From: Pomphorhynchus laevis | Taxonomy: Eukaryota > Acanthocephala > Palaeacanthocephala > Echinorhynchida > Pomphorhynchidae | Length of the DNA: 64,000 nucleotides | Direction of reading: 5' to 3' | Assembly (NCBI GenBank): GCA_012934845.2 | Contig: WNNJ02000383.1 | Span: 1-64,000 of the forward strand | Part shown: in pieces, positions 43,800 to 53,640 of the stretch | Layout of the letters: each line of letters opens with the position of its first letter | Numbering within the stretch: the stretch's first letter is position 1 | The notes under the pieces: model-generated | The model's input: only the letters and a program-made list of their open reading frames with translations | Database searches by the model: none | What the model was told of the DNA's origin: nothing | Position numbers and translations under genes: made by a program

Positions 43800-45086
43800 A
43801 ATATATGTTTCGATACAGTGATGATATATGTGTATTTAATTCTAATAATTTTTATTCAATTAGTGAGCACATTTATCCAGAAAGCCTTATTCTTAACAAA
43901 ACCAATATTAATGATAAATAAGGTGTATATCTAGATATGAACATTAAATTAACATTAACTAAAACTACTATTAATTTATATCGTAAAGATGACATATTTA
44001 AATTTACAAGAAACATATTTTTGCATGAGCATTCATGCATACCATATAATATAAAATATAATACATTAAATAATGAAATTTTAAGAATTGCAACAATATG
44101 TAATGATATTGGCTTTCTTCAAAATCATTTAAATAATTTAATAGATACATATTTTAAACTAGGTTACTATAAAAATAACATCAAGCAGAAAATAGTAAAA
44201 TATATAAATCAACACAATAATATAAAGAATAAATTTAAACTCTTAAGTGGCACATTTTTATGGATGGATAATAAATAATATACTTTGCATTAGAATAAGA
44301 TACTAGATAGTTATTTCAGAGGAAATACATCATTAGCATGTATTTGGCCCCGCTGCTATGTTGGGTAGAGGAGTTAGGGGCCGAAACCTGATAGCATAGC
44401 AGTTCCTCCTGATGACCTCTAATTCTTATTCTGATACAACGTCTGTTATTTATTAGTCAATTCATAAAAATGACGTTTATTTTAAATTTTATTTTTTATT
44501 TTTATTTTTATTTTTTAACTTGATTTAAATTATAGAAAATCTAAAAACAATTATTAATTTTATTATTTAATTATTAAATTTTGATTTAGCATTATTATGT
44601 TTTGTTTATTTTATAATTATATAACAATACGTAGACTCAGTTAGCTGATTTAATTTGTTCTACTGACATGTTATTATTGACCTGTGGACTTTGTTTTCTC
44701 GGTAATATGACCTCTGTCAGAAATACTGAAACTATGTATTATTGGTTACGACTTTACTATTATTTTTTCTTATTTTCAAACAAGCATGAATTATTAATTC
44801 TTAAAAAAGGGAGAAGTTTGCATCCCAAGGTGTTTACACTTTAAAATGTAAACTGCTTCACGTGATCACGTTTAAGAGACCAGGTAATGGCCAATAGCTA
44901 GGTCGCGTAGCGCGTGGAGTGAAGGTGGTAGATCTTTATAGATCTTGTTCCAGCCTGCAACCGCCTTAAGCAGGGCAGCCCCCTGTCAGATGCTGCTGGA
45001 TGGCCCGTTGTAAGTTTAGTCTGAGTCAACTAAACTAGGTGGCGACACCGAAAAAGCAACGTTAAAAATCATGACTTAAAAGTTAC

Positions 45087-46145
45087 ATGTACTCAACAAT
45101 ATTGGAAAAATACGTAAGTACTAATGATTTCAATTTTAGATCTTTTAAATGTAACAGAAAAAATTGTATAGTTTGTGATTTTATAAATAATAATAATTGT
45201 ATCGTAAGTAATATGACAAACAAATGTTTTTCATTAAATATTAATAATAATTGTAACTGCAATACCGCAGGTGTAGTGTATCTAATACAATGCACATGTG
45301 GATTGCAATATATAGGAAAAACATATCAAATGTTAAAAACTAGGTTTAGGCAACACATATATAATATACAGCATAATAGTCAAACTATATTTCATAAACA
45401 TATGAGATTAATAGGACATGATATTAAAAACTGTAAATTATTTATTTTAGAACATATTATCGAAGAAAACATTTCAATATTAAATCAAAAACTATTAGAA
45501 AAAGAAGATTTTTGGATTAAAACGCTTAATTCCATGTACCCATTAGGATTGAATGACGTGGTACAAGGAATTGGCAGAAGTAGTATAATACATAATAAAC
45601 AACTATATTATAATAATCCGGTTAAACGCAAACCAAGAAGTCATGGTGATAAAAGGAATAGGAAAAATAGAGTTAAAAATATTAAAAAAGATATGTATAT
45701 AAATGAACAATTAGAAATGTTGAAACAACTTTTAAGTGATAATAAGCTAAAAGATCTTTATGTAAATATAAGAAGTTTTTCTAAAGATATCATATGTTCA
45801 ATAAATCAGAAATTAATTAACGACTATGATAGGCTAAGTTGTATAATAGACAGTTATTGTAATACAAAATACTATAATCATACAATAAATGTAAATAATA
45901 ACAATAGAAAATATACATTAACCATAAACTTCATTAATAAATGTATAGATAACATAAATATAGCCGGACTTTTAAATAATTCTAAAAGTAAAGAAATAAT
46001 AGGGTCAGATTTAAGTAAATATATTCCTAAAATAAGGTATAAACTCCTACCACCATTAGGACGAAAAATTTGTAATTATAATAAAGAATTAAAATCAATA
46101 TGTAACGATAATATTAGAAACAATGGAAACAGAATGCAATTGTAA
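45087..46145 (+). CDS. Naiad GIY-YIG endonuclease and linker (unit 3, 352 aa)
   Basis: The complete N-terminal endonuclease reads VVYLIQCTCGLQYIGKT, with the canonical YIG. The frame continues through the basic linker (KRNRKNRVKNIKKDMYIN) and well into the inter-domain region (LLPPLGRKICNYNKELKSI), stopping at the frame break just before the CxC motif. It overlaps the next frame by 23 bp. Confidence 0.9.
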   Translation: MYSTILEKYVSTNDFNFRSFKCNRKNCIVCDFINNNNCIVSNMTNKCFSLNINNNCNCNTAGVVYLIQCTCGLQYIGKTYQMLKTRFRQHIYNIQHNSQTIFHKHMRLIGHDIKNCKLFILEHIIEENISILNQKLLEKEDFWIKTLNSMYPLGLNDVVQGIGRSSIIHNKQLYYNNPVKRKPRSHGDKRNRKNRVKNIKKDMYINEQLEMLKQLLSDNKLKDLYVNIRSFSKDIICSINQKLINDYDRLSCIIDSYCNTKYYNHTINVNNNNRKYTLTINFINKCIDNINIAGLLNNSKSKEIIGSDLSKYIPKIRYKLLPPLGRKICNYNKELKSICNDNIRNNGNRMQL

Positions 46146-47340
46146 AAGTTTTAGTTTCGATAAAATAAATGAACATATATGTACCCATAATCTAGAATTA
46201 ATTGAAAATTGTGAATTAAGAAAGCTGCTATCAAAAGGGTATAAATATAGATTAAATAACAACAACGACAAAAATAAAATTTACAGTTCGTTATATAATA
46301 ACTTAAATGATTACTTTAGTAAGCTGATTAATAGTGAAAGCTCGAATATATCTAAGATAAAAATTTGGAAAGATTATATATTTGATAAAATTAAAAATAA
46401 AATGAAAATAACAAACAATTATAAAAGGAAAGATAAAATTAATAAAGATATGTATAAAGAACTTACTAAATTAAAGGATAACTATATAATAACAACTATT
46501 GATAAAGCTAGTAATAACTTTGTCTTCATATGCAAAAAGCTTTATTATGATATACTAATGAAAGAGGTTAATTCTAATGATTTAAATGTAAATCCAACAT
46601 ATGAACGTAGTGAGTTGAGTTTAGAAACAATTATTACAAGTCACTGTTCTATAATGGATAAAAAGGGTATAAAGGTTGAATTAGATAATAAAACTATACC
46701 TATATTATATTGGAATCCAAAATTACATAAAAATCCAATAAAACCTAGGTTCATATGTAGTGCGTTTAAATGTACATTAAAACCACTTTCTGTCTATATG
46801 AATAAAATACTTAAAGTAATTAAAGCACATTTTAAAAAATATTGCAAGGTAATCGAAATTAATACTGGTATAAAACACTATTTCAGTATTAATTCTACAA
46901 AAGAATTTTTAGAACAGACAAAAGGAATAAATTTTCAAAATATAAATACATATGATTTTAGTACGCTTTATACAAATCTAGATTTAGTAGATATTAAAGA
47001 AGCGTTAGTAAAATTAATTAACCTTATATTCGGAAAAAGATATACATATATATGTTATAATAATTATAACGCTTATCTAACAAAAATTAAACCATCAAAT
47101 AAATACAAATATATGGATAAAATTGAATTAATAGAATCCTTAAATATTTTGATAAATCAAAATTATTTAAAAGTAGGGACATCTATATTTAGACAAGTAA
47201 AAGGTGTTCCAATGGGTGGTAATAGTAGCCCAATTATAGCTGACTTGTTTTTAAGCTTTATAGAATATGAATTTGTTCATAACTGTGTAAAAACTAAATC
47301 TAAACAATATAAATATATGAAATATGTTTCGATACATTGA
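46123..47340 (+). CDS. Naiad CxC linker and reverse transcriptase (unit 3, 405 aa)
   Basis: Runs from METECNCKS through RT motifs A (YDFSTLYTNL) and B (GVPMGGNSSPIIADLF). It leaves frame at a short deletion before motif C; the YIDD codons continue in another frame. Confidence 0.88.
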   Translation: METECNCKSFSFDKINEHICTHNLELIENCELRKLLSKGYKYRLNNNNDKNKIYSSLYNNLNDYFSKLINSESSNISKIKIWKDYIFDKIKNKMKITNNYKRKDKINKDMYKELTKLKDNYIITTIDKASNNFVFICKKLYYDILMKEVNSNDLNVNPTYERSELSLETIITSHCSIMDKKGIKVELDNKTIPILYWNPKLHKNPIKPRFICSAFKCTLKPLSVYMNKILKVIKAHFKKYCKVIEINTGIKHYFSINSTKEFLEQTKGINFQNINTYDFSTLYTNLDLVDIKEALVKLINLIFGKRYTYICYNNYNAYLTKIKPSNKYKYMDKIELIESLNILINQNYLKVGTSIFRQVKGVPMGGNSSPIIADLFLSFIEYEFVHNCVKTKSKQYKYMKYVSIH

Positions 47341-48162
47341 TGATATATGTGTATTTAATTCTAATAATTTTTATTCAATTAGTGAGCACATTTATCCAGA
47401 AAGCCTTATTCTTAATAAAACCAATATTAATGATAAATAAGGTGTATATCTAGATATGAACATTAAATTAACATTAACTAAAACTACTATTAATTTATAT
47501 CGTAAAGATGACATATTTAAATTTACAAGAAACATATTTTTGCATGAGCATTCATGCATACCATATAATATAAAATATAATACATTAAATAATGAAATTT
47601 TAAGAATTGCAACAATATGTAATGATATTGGCTTTCTTCAAAATCATTTAAATAATTTAATAGATACATATTTTAAACTAGGTTACTATAAAAATAACAT
47701 CAAGCAGAAAATAGTAAAATATATAAATCAACACAATAATATAAAGAATAAATTTAAACTCTTAAGTGGCACATTTTTATGGATGGATAATAAATAATAT
47801 ACTTTGCATTAGAATAAGATACTAGATAGTTATTTCAGAGGAAATACATCATTAGCATGTATTTGGCCCCGCTGCTATGTTGGGTAGAGGAGTTAGGGGC
47901 CGAAACCTGATAGCATAGCAGTTCCTCCTGATGACCTCTAATTCTTATTCTGATACAACGTCTGTTATTTATTAGTCAATTCATAAAAATGACGTTTATT
48001 TTAAATTTCATTTTTTTATTTTAACTTGATTTAAATTATAGAAAATCTAAAAACAATTATTAATTTTATTATTTAATTATTAAATTTTGATTTAGCATTA
48101 TTATATTTTGTTTATTTTATAATTATATAACAATACGTAGACTCAGTTAGCTGATTTAATTT

Positions 48163-48300
48163 CACGACAATCATTAACGATGCAATAACATCTTTATAAC
48201 CAAATAGTGTCCGTAAAATCAAAACAATAATTTTTATAGATAAAATGGCAATTGTAATTAAGTAATGCATACTGTTTTCATTATCAGATAACAATTAAAA
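48163..48300 (-). mobile_element. LINE-E remnant on the far side of the Naiad array
   Basis: The minus-strand sequence ending ATGATTGTCGTGAAA continues, across the array, with the sequence that starts at 38674. The inverted copy at 48930-49080 carries both parts uninterrupted (AATGATTGTCGTGAAAGTAAG), which shows the two flanks were once contiguous. Upstream of about 48185 the homology fades. Confidence 0.6.
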
Positions 48301-48929
48301 ATATTATTTTTTATTTCTATAAAATTAAATTTATGGATGGACGTTTAACATATCTAAATTTAATCATTGACTATTTTTCATTCTAAACTTTAGATTTCCT
48401 CACTTATTTAAGAGTAGGTTTCCTTTAGGGCATAATCATTATGAATCAGATTTCGCATGCTGAACTTAATTTTTTAAGCGATTATTTATCTTTGAAGGTT
48501 ATCTAGAATTCTAAAGAATTCTTTTCTTTCGAATCAGAAAATCATTATTCGCATGTTTCGCTTTGTTTAAAGATTTCGATATTTGGTTTTCGAGCAAAAT
48601 TTTAGTGTTCAGCAGAAGCAAAATCCGAACAAAGAACTTTTGTCAAAGGCAAACAACCATATGTGAAAATATTAAAATAAAATCATCAAGGACAGCTAAT
48701 CTAGTTGTCGCCTATAAGAAAAATCAAACCGGGTTTTTAAAGTTAAAATCAATAATTTCTACACATTTAAACACATCCTTGCCTACATATTTAATATTAG
48801 CGGATTGCTACTTCAAAAATGCGTGTTGGATGCTATCGACCATGCATGAGATGTAAATGTACTTACTGTGCTGGTATTGCATGCTGCCGTCAGCCACCGT
48901 CCTCCACTTTTTTGCAAGAACAACACCCT
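48301..48929. other. Intergenic DNA between inverted LINE-E remnants
   Basis: The 97-codon frame at 48563-48856 (+) has no recognisable family. Nothing else was identified. Confidence 0.35.
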
Positions 48930-49080
48930 ATCTATTGTATCGTCAATGATTGTCGTGAAAGTAAGGATAAAGGAAGCGACGGTAAGAAACGAGGATGTAT
49001 AATAATGTAAGGACATAAATATTGAGCACTGTTTAACTATCCTACAATGTGATAATCAAGCATCATGTTATCATCTTGTA
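48930..49080 (+). mobile_element. Second LINE-E remnant, inverted relative to the first
   Basis: About 145 bp are ~85% identical by eye to the LINE-E sequence flanking the Naiad array, in opposite orientation, up to TTATCATCTTGTAAC, where they diverge. An AATAAA occurs at about 49130. Both copies share conservative codon-level differences and a pair of adjacent stops, so they are relics of one repeat family rather than live genes. Confidence 0.6.
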
Positions 49081-49540
49081 ACTTTTTTATATTGCATTTT
49101 AGATTCGCATTTTAGACTTGTAATTTAGTTTAATAAACATTTATTCTTTAAAGCAAATTTATATATTATTTATATCACACTTTTCTAGACGATGGTCTCA
49201 ACGTTAGATTGCAGAAGTAGAACGTTTAAAACTTTACTTAATGCATATTTTCATAGTGACATCACATATTAACGTAGGATTTCATATCCGTCGGATAATC
49301 AGATGTTGAGTCTTCCAAAAACATAAGAGAAATTTTAATACTATATTCTATATTTACTAATGCATCTACAAAGGTTATTCCTTGAAATCAGACAAATAAA
49401 TATCTCAATTACGATTAAATATTTAAATTATTTTTGGTAAATATCGACTTATCGCCCATAATATCTAATTAATTTTAATCAAAGTGCAGTATTTTTAAGG
49501 TTTAAATTTTCAAATTTTAAATTCTAAAACATCAAATTTT
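49081..49540. other. AT-rich intergenic DNA
   Basis: No gene or repeat was recognised between the LINE-E relic and the 3' end of LINE-B. Confidence 0.35.
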
Positions 49541-49685
49541 ATTTCCTGACGGGTCAACTTTTTTTGAAAATTTATTATTATTATTAGTATACAACAGCCG
49601 ATGAGCGGTGGCTCGTTTGGCTGGATCTCAATGTAAAAAAGTACAATGTCAGTAAAACAAAAAAAATCCAAATCAGTTCGACTTC

Positions 49686-52037
49686 CTATGAGAGCGATAC
49701 ACTGTTCAGCGCACGCCGAAATTCTCGGATGTTCCGACATTCAATTGCAGATGACGGGAGTCTGTTCCAACTATTTATTACTCGATCTCTGATATTCTGA
49801 TAGTGTCGATGGACTTTTCTACGATGTTTGAGCGTTAGTCGATGTCCACGTAATTTCTCGGAATTGCTTAGGCAAAACATGAAGTTGAGGGGATGAGTGG
49901 GCGATAAAATTGCCCTCCATACCAGCATAAGATCAGCTTTTACCAAACTTTCACAAACCGTTGGAACACCTAGGATTTCTAACTTCTGATCAAACGGCAG
50001 GTCTTTGACAGTGGGAACAAGACGGGTAGCCGACCGGAGAATTGATTCGTAAGCCACAATGTTCTTGCACATATGTGGATACGCTGCGGGAGATGCGTAT
50101 AGCATTCGAGATTCGATGAGGGCCTTGTATATTATTCTGAAGCTACATGCCTCTAGTGATCCAAAAGATCGTCTAATGATGCCAATAGTACGACGGCAAT
50201 TGGCCGAAACTTTATTTACGTGAGCGCTCATATCGAGCGTATTAAGCGTAGATACCCCTAAATCATCGATTTTATCTGTAGAATCAATCGACATGTTTCC
50301 AATTTTATAAGAGCAACGAATGTCTGGGGAGCCGATCCGCATATGTCTACATTTAGTCGCATTTATCATCAGCCCATTAGATATACACCATTTATTTATG
50401 GAATCCAGGTCTTTTTGAAGAGCGCTAACATCGGAATCATCAATGATTCGCCTCCAAACCTTAATATCATCTGCGTAGGTAACACATTCCGACGTCAAGT
50501 TGTTTGTAATATCATTTACATATATATTAAAGAGAGTCGGACTAATGGCCGATCCCTGCGGGACGCCTGTCGTCATCATTGAGTAACCAGAAAGATAATG
50601 GCTTATGCGTACTGCAAACGAGCGGTTGCTTACGAATGATTGAATCCAGCGTAACAAAGAGCCCCCTACACCAATGTTAGATAATTTGTTTACTAGCAAA
50701 TTGGGAATAACTCTATCGAATGCTTTCGATAAGTCTATAAATATCACATCTACTTTGGAACCACTCCTCATCGAATCCACCCAGCTTGCTCTCGCTTTTA
50801 CAAGGTTCGTTACCGTTGAGCGATTTGGCCTAAATCCATGCTGACTGGGGCTGAGGCGATTGTTAGCTTCAACGAAAGCGCTAAGGTGACGAAGAATCAA
50901 TTTTTCTAATACCTTACAAGCTACAGATGTGAGACTGATGGGACGGTAGTTGGAAACCTGGGATTTATCCCCTTTCTTGAAAATTGGACGTACAATAGCC
51001 TTAGTCCAATCAGATGGTAGATAACCTGTGTTTAGTGAACTTCTAAAAATAGAAGCTAAGGGAACGTATATTGCATGGGCCAATTCCTTTAAGAGTATTG
51101 TAGGTATATGGTCAGGACCTGACGCGGCGTTGCAAGATAATTTAAGTAGCTCGTGCAGTACCTCTTCATCGCTAAATTCAATGTTAGATATGACTATTCT
51201 AGGTAGAAGTACATTGTGTTTAGTTTGGATTATACCATCGGGGATCGACACTCTATCTTCTTTGATAGCGAAATAGTCCATAAAATGGGCAGCTACATCA
51301 GTTGGGGAGGTCAAGATTGACCCATTGTCGGCCACTAGGTATGAACAATCTGTCGAGTGTATAGGACGTGGAAGTATGCTTTTGAAAGCCACCCAAGGAT
51401 TGTTATGAGTGGAGCGGCATATATTTGAGATGAAACTGCGTTTTTTCTGTTTTTTTTTCAGAATAGAAACCGTATTCCTGCAATGACGGTAGTGTTCAAA
51501 AGAAAGTTCCCCTTTTTTGTACGCATGGAAACATCTATCACGGTGTTTGATTAGAGCAAGCAATTCCGCATCTAACCATTTCGGATGTAGTTTTCGTGTA
51601 CGATTCTGACGTATCGGAGCAAAATAGTCGAGAACACAATGTAATGTGGTCTTAAAGTGATCCCAAGCTTCTTGAATGCCTGCTTTCGATGGGTCGGGCC
51701 AATACATACAGGAAATTATACTGCGCACGACATCATAGTCGATCTTAAAAGGATTCGACGTTTTAACCGTTTCGACATATGGTCCGAGTGCGTTAAATTC
51801 TATTGAGATGGTAGAGTGATCGCTTGATCCTAGCGGAGGTCCGTATTTGACGTTTTTTATCAGATACGTTTCACTCGAAAAGCAGAGGTCAAGAATTGAG
51901 GAGTTATTACCCCTGTGACGAGTATCCCTGTGAACATGTTGGACTAAATGTAGATCATTTATCGTGTTTAAAAGCAGTAATGATTCGGGATCACATCCAG
52001 GAAGAGGAACGTAATCTATCCAATCAATTCGCGGCAT
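49686..52037 (-). CDS. LINE-B ORF2: endonuclease C-terminus and reverse transcriptase (783 aa)
   Basis: It opens MPRIDWIDYV, the continuation of GDFNMPRIDW of the AP endonuclease, followed by SSILDLCFSS and LGSSDHSTISIEF (the catalytic SDH). RT motifs: VRPIFKKGDKSQVSNYRPIS, DVIFIDLSKAFDRV (A), TTGVPQGSAISPTLFNIYVN (B) and TYADDIKVWR (C, YADD intact). The C-terminus has NSEKLRGHRL and INSWNRLPSSAIECRNIREF, the usual CR1 ending. All catalytic residues seen are intact. The first Met is not the true start: the ORF continues upstream in another frame across a single-base break at about 52120. Confidence 0.92.
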   Translation of the reverse strand: MPRIDWIDYVPLPGCDPESLLLLNTINDLHLVQHVHRDTRHRGNNSSILDLCFSSETYLIKNVKYGPPLGSSDHSTISIEFNALGPYVETVKTSNPFKIDYDVVRSIISCMYWPDPSKAGIQEAWDHFKTTLHCVLDYFAPIRQNRTRKLHPKWLDAELLALIKHRDRCFHAYKKGELSFEHYRHCRNTVSILKKKQKKRSFISNICRSTHNNPWVAFKSILPRPIHSTDCSYLVADNGSILTSPTDVAAHFMDYFAIKEDRVSIPDGIIQTKHNVLLPRIVISNIEFSDEEVLHELLKLSCNAASGPDHIPTILLKELAHAIYVPLASIFRSSLNTGYLPSDWTKAIVRPIFKKGDKSQVSNYRPISLTSVACKVLEKLILRHLSAFVEANNRLSPSQHGFRPNRSTVTNLVKARASWVDSMRSGSKVDVIFIDLSKAFDRVIPNLLVNKLSNIGVGGSLLRWIQSFVSNRSFAVRISHYLSGYSMMTTGVPQGSAISPTLFNIYVNDITNNLTSECVTYADDIKVWRRIIDDSDVSALQKDLDSINKWCISNGLMINATKCRHMRIGSPDIRCSYKIGNMSIDSTDKIDDLGVSTLNTLDMSAHVNKVSANCRRTIGIIRRSFGSLEACSFRIIYKALIESRMLYASPAAYPHMCKNIVAYESILRSATRLVPTVKDLPFDQKLEILGVPTVCESLVKADLMLVWRAILSPTHPLNFMFCLSNSEKLRGHRLTLKHRRKVHRHYQNIRDRVINSWNRLPSSAIECRNIREFRRALNSVSLS

Positions 52038-52087
52038 GTTAAAGTCTCCTAATAAAATAACTTTTTGACCCTTGAATGTATTTTCAG

Positions 52088-52546
52088 TTATTGAGGATAT
52101 AATCGACCGGGTTGGAGCGAATGGGGGCGATAGAAGACACCTAGAGAGAAAAATATGTTTTTATGGTCTGTTACAGAAACCCAAGCGTATTCACAAAGAC
52201 TTGATTCATCGCACTCAATTGACATAACACGAGTTGTAAGAACTTCTCTAGCATATATGATCACTCCGCCACCACGGCAAATTTGCCGATCTGCTCGGAT
52301 TATGGCGTACCCATTGATGGAAATTTCTGAATCTATGATGTGTGGTTTTAACCACGACTCTGTAAAAACAAGTATTTCAAATGAGGTGCTGTTAACCAGA
52401 GTGAGAACTTCGTCCATTTTATTGATGAGACTTAAGACATTCGAATATAAGACCCGGAAGGCATGTGTGGAGTGTACTGGGTCGGAATACTCGTATCTCT
52501 TTTCGACATTTACTGTCACTTCTTGGGTAGTTTCGTTGCGGCACAA
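52088..52546 (-). CDS. LINE-B ORF2: N-terminal AP endonuclease part
   Basis: FRVLYSNVLSLINKMDEV, then ILVFTESWLKP with the catalytic Glu, and ICRGGGVIIYAREVL. It loses frame near the codons for VFYRPP; the other frame then carries VILLGDFN. The overlap with the ORF1 end (52516-52546) suggests closely coupled translation of the two ORFs. Confidence 0.87.
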   Translation of the reverse strand: MCRNETTQEVTVNVEKRYEYSDPVHSTHAFRVLYSNVLSLINKMDEVLTLVNSTSFEILVFTESWLKPHIIDSEISINGYAIIRADRQICRGGGVIIYAREVLTTRVMSIECDESSLCEYAWVSVTDHKNIFFSLGVFYRPHSLQPGRLYPQ

Positions 52547-53607
52547 AGACTTCGCAGCTCCCCGATGTTTCCACCGTTGCCAATGGAACGAATCCAGAAA
52601 CGAGTTGAAGTCCTGCGTCGCACTACACGAAAATTTATGACGGTGAGGTTACTTTCGCCGTTAGCTACTCTGTTACTAAGTTCGCTCTTTGCTTGTTTCA
52701 GTCGAGTTCTGTCCTCGATCGAAAGATCTCTGCGAAGGATCAATCCAGTACCTGCAAGATGATAACCGTATTTTAAAGCTAATGTACACATATCGGGCAT
52801 TGCTAATATGACCTTTAGAAGGCGTGGACTGTTATCTGATATTATTTTCCCCAGTCTATAAAGGTGGAGAACTCTGAATTGCTGCAGCTCAGTAGGGGAA
52901 CAGGTGTGTAATAGCTCAGAGAAGAAGGATTGTACAGCTTTGACGTCATGCTGTACACGTAAATGGTTGTTAGTAGCAGATGATTCCCTTATATTAGCTA
53001 TGATTGGACACTGTGATCTATCATAAGTCCGGCGAATAGGGGCAGTTAATGAGTTATTTAGGGAGACTAAATTGGAGTAAGAATTTGTAGATTTAAGTCG
53101 CAAGTCAGCTGATTGTAAAGAACTCGGAGGTCCGCTACATGATGTTACAGAGACAAACGAATTTGTGAAATAAGGTGTTTTCTTTTTGTAGCTCAGAGTG
53201 TTCTTGTCTAGATCTACACATTTTTCAGGTGAAGTTTGAAAAGTCTGATCAAATGCTGGTGGAGGCTGTTGTGAATTGCAGTGGGAGATCCTTTCTTGAC
53301 GCTGTGCAATAACAATTTCTTGACGCTGTTGTGAATTGCAGTGGGAGATCCTTTCTTGACGCTGTGCAATAACATAAAAAGCTGGCGCCGACTCATCTCC
53401 TTTCTCCTCGACAGGTTCAGTTTTATCCAATCGTGCGTCGTTACACACGCAATAACCACAAATAAAATGTTTACTTTCGTATCTCGCAACGTCAATTTTT
53501 TTCACCTTTAAGAGTGTCCAAACATCGCATCCCTGCTTGTCGCATCCAACTTCCAACTGAACGTAGCCATCGTCTGTCTGTTTTTTGCGAGTTTTCACCG
53601 ATTTCAT
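52516..53607 (-). CDS. LINE-B ORF1: PHD-like zinc finger and nucleic-acid-binding protein (363 aa)
   Basis: The N-terminal Cys pattern CDKQGCDVWTLLKV...HFICGYCVC (residues ~22-55) resembles the PHD-like finger of CR1 ORF1 proteins. A low-complexity Gln/Ser/Arg region follows with an in-frame duplication of 20 residues (53265-53374). The C-terminal ~130 residues (VLHLYRLGKIISDNSPRLLK, DLSIEDRTRLKQAKSEL) resemble the RNA-binding part that packages LINE RNA. The frame is fully open, consistent with a recent insertion. Confidence 0.82.
   Translation of the reverse strand: MKSVKTRKKQTDDGYVQLEVGCDKQGCDVWTLLKVKKIDVARYESKHFICGYCVCNDARLDKTEPVEEKGDESAPAFYVIAQRQERISHCNSQQRQEIVIAQRQERISHCNSQQPPPAFDQTFQTSPEKCVDLDKNTLSYKKKTPYFTNSFVSVTSCSGPPSSLQSADLRLKSTNSYSNLVSLNNSLTAPIRRTYDRSQCPIIANIRESSATNNHLRVQHDVKAVQSFFSELLHTCSPTELQQFRVLHLYRLGKIISDNSPRLLKVILAMPDMCTLALKYGYHLAGTGLILRRDLSIEDRTRLKQAKSELSNRVANGESNLTVINFRVVRRRTSTRFWIRSIGNGGNIGELRSLCAATKLPKK
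53265..53374. repeat. In-frame 60-bp tandem duplication inside LINE-B ORF1
   Basis: About 50 bp beginning GCTGTTGTGAATTGCAG recur exactly 60 bp later. The protein carries VIAQRQERISHCNSQQ twice, spaced by RQEI. Confidence 0.93.
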
Positions 53608-53640
53608 TGTCTGTTCACAAAAATGTCGTTGATTCGAGTG

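Larger units (their letters stand above)
41139..44656 (+). mobile_element. Naiad array unit 2 (full length, 3518 bp)
   Basis: Structure: structured leader (41139-41567), GIY-YIG endonuclease frame (41568-42296), linker (42275-42625), RT (42603-43799), thumb (43937-44278) and 3' non-coding end. Frame breaks occur near 42290 (one A fewer in an A run), 42603, 43795 and the shared TAA at 43918-43920. Motif C reads YSDD here (Ile to Ser). The unit is otherwise almost identical to unit 3 by eye. Confidence 0.92.
44657..48162 (+). mobile_element. Naiad array unit 3 (full length, ~3506 bp)
   Basis: It has the same layout as unit 2 and ends at the complete terminus, followed directly by flanking LINE-E sequence. 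Frames are 45087-46145 (endonuclease plus linker), 46123-47340 (CxC plus RT) and 47456-47797 (thumb). It shares the 2-bp deletion with unit 2 and the TAA with both other units. A further break lies near 47330, just before motif C. It is the least damaged unit in the 5' half. Confidence 0.92.
49545..53640 (-). mobile_element. LINE-B: nearly intact CR1-like non-LTR retrotransposon
   Basis: ORF1 (53607-52516) overlaps or adjoins ORF2 (52546-49686), followed by a ~140-bp 3' UTR ending in TAA repeats (plus-strand TTATTATTATTA at about 49570). The two-ORF layout, PHD-like ORF1, AP endonuclease and RT of CR1 type, and microsatellite-like 3' end all fit CR1. Only one frame break was noted in ORF2, so the copy is young and the least damaged LINE in the window. 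It is probably full length: the 5' end lies just past the ORF1 start near TTGTCGTTGATT repeats at 53620-53650. Confidence 0.9.

Noticed and set aside
48819-49010. Cys-rich frame ending in a basic stretch and CIIM, resembling a prenylated small-GTPase tail
   Set aside because: The inverted relative conserves a different frame better and continues into a LINE C-terminus, so the CaaX-like end is most likely chance. The NETV/NEDV ends of that other frame, resembling PDZ ligands, were rejected for the same reason.
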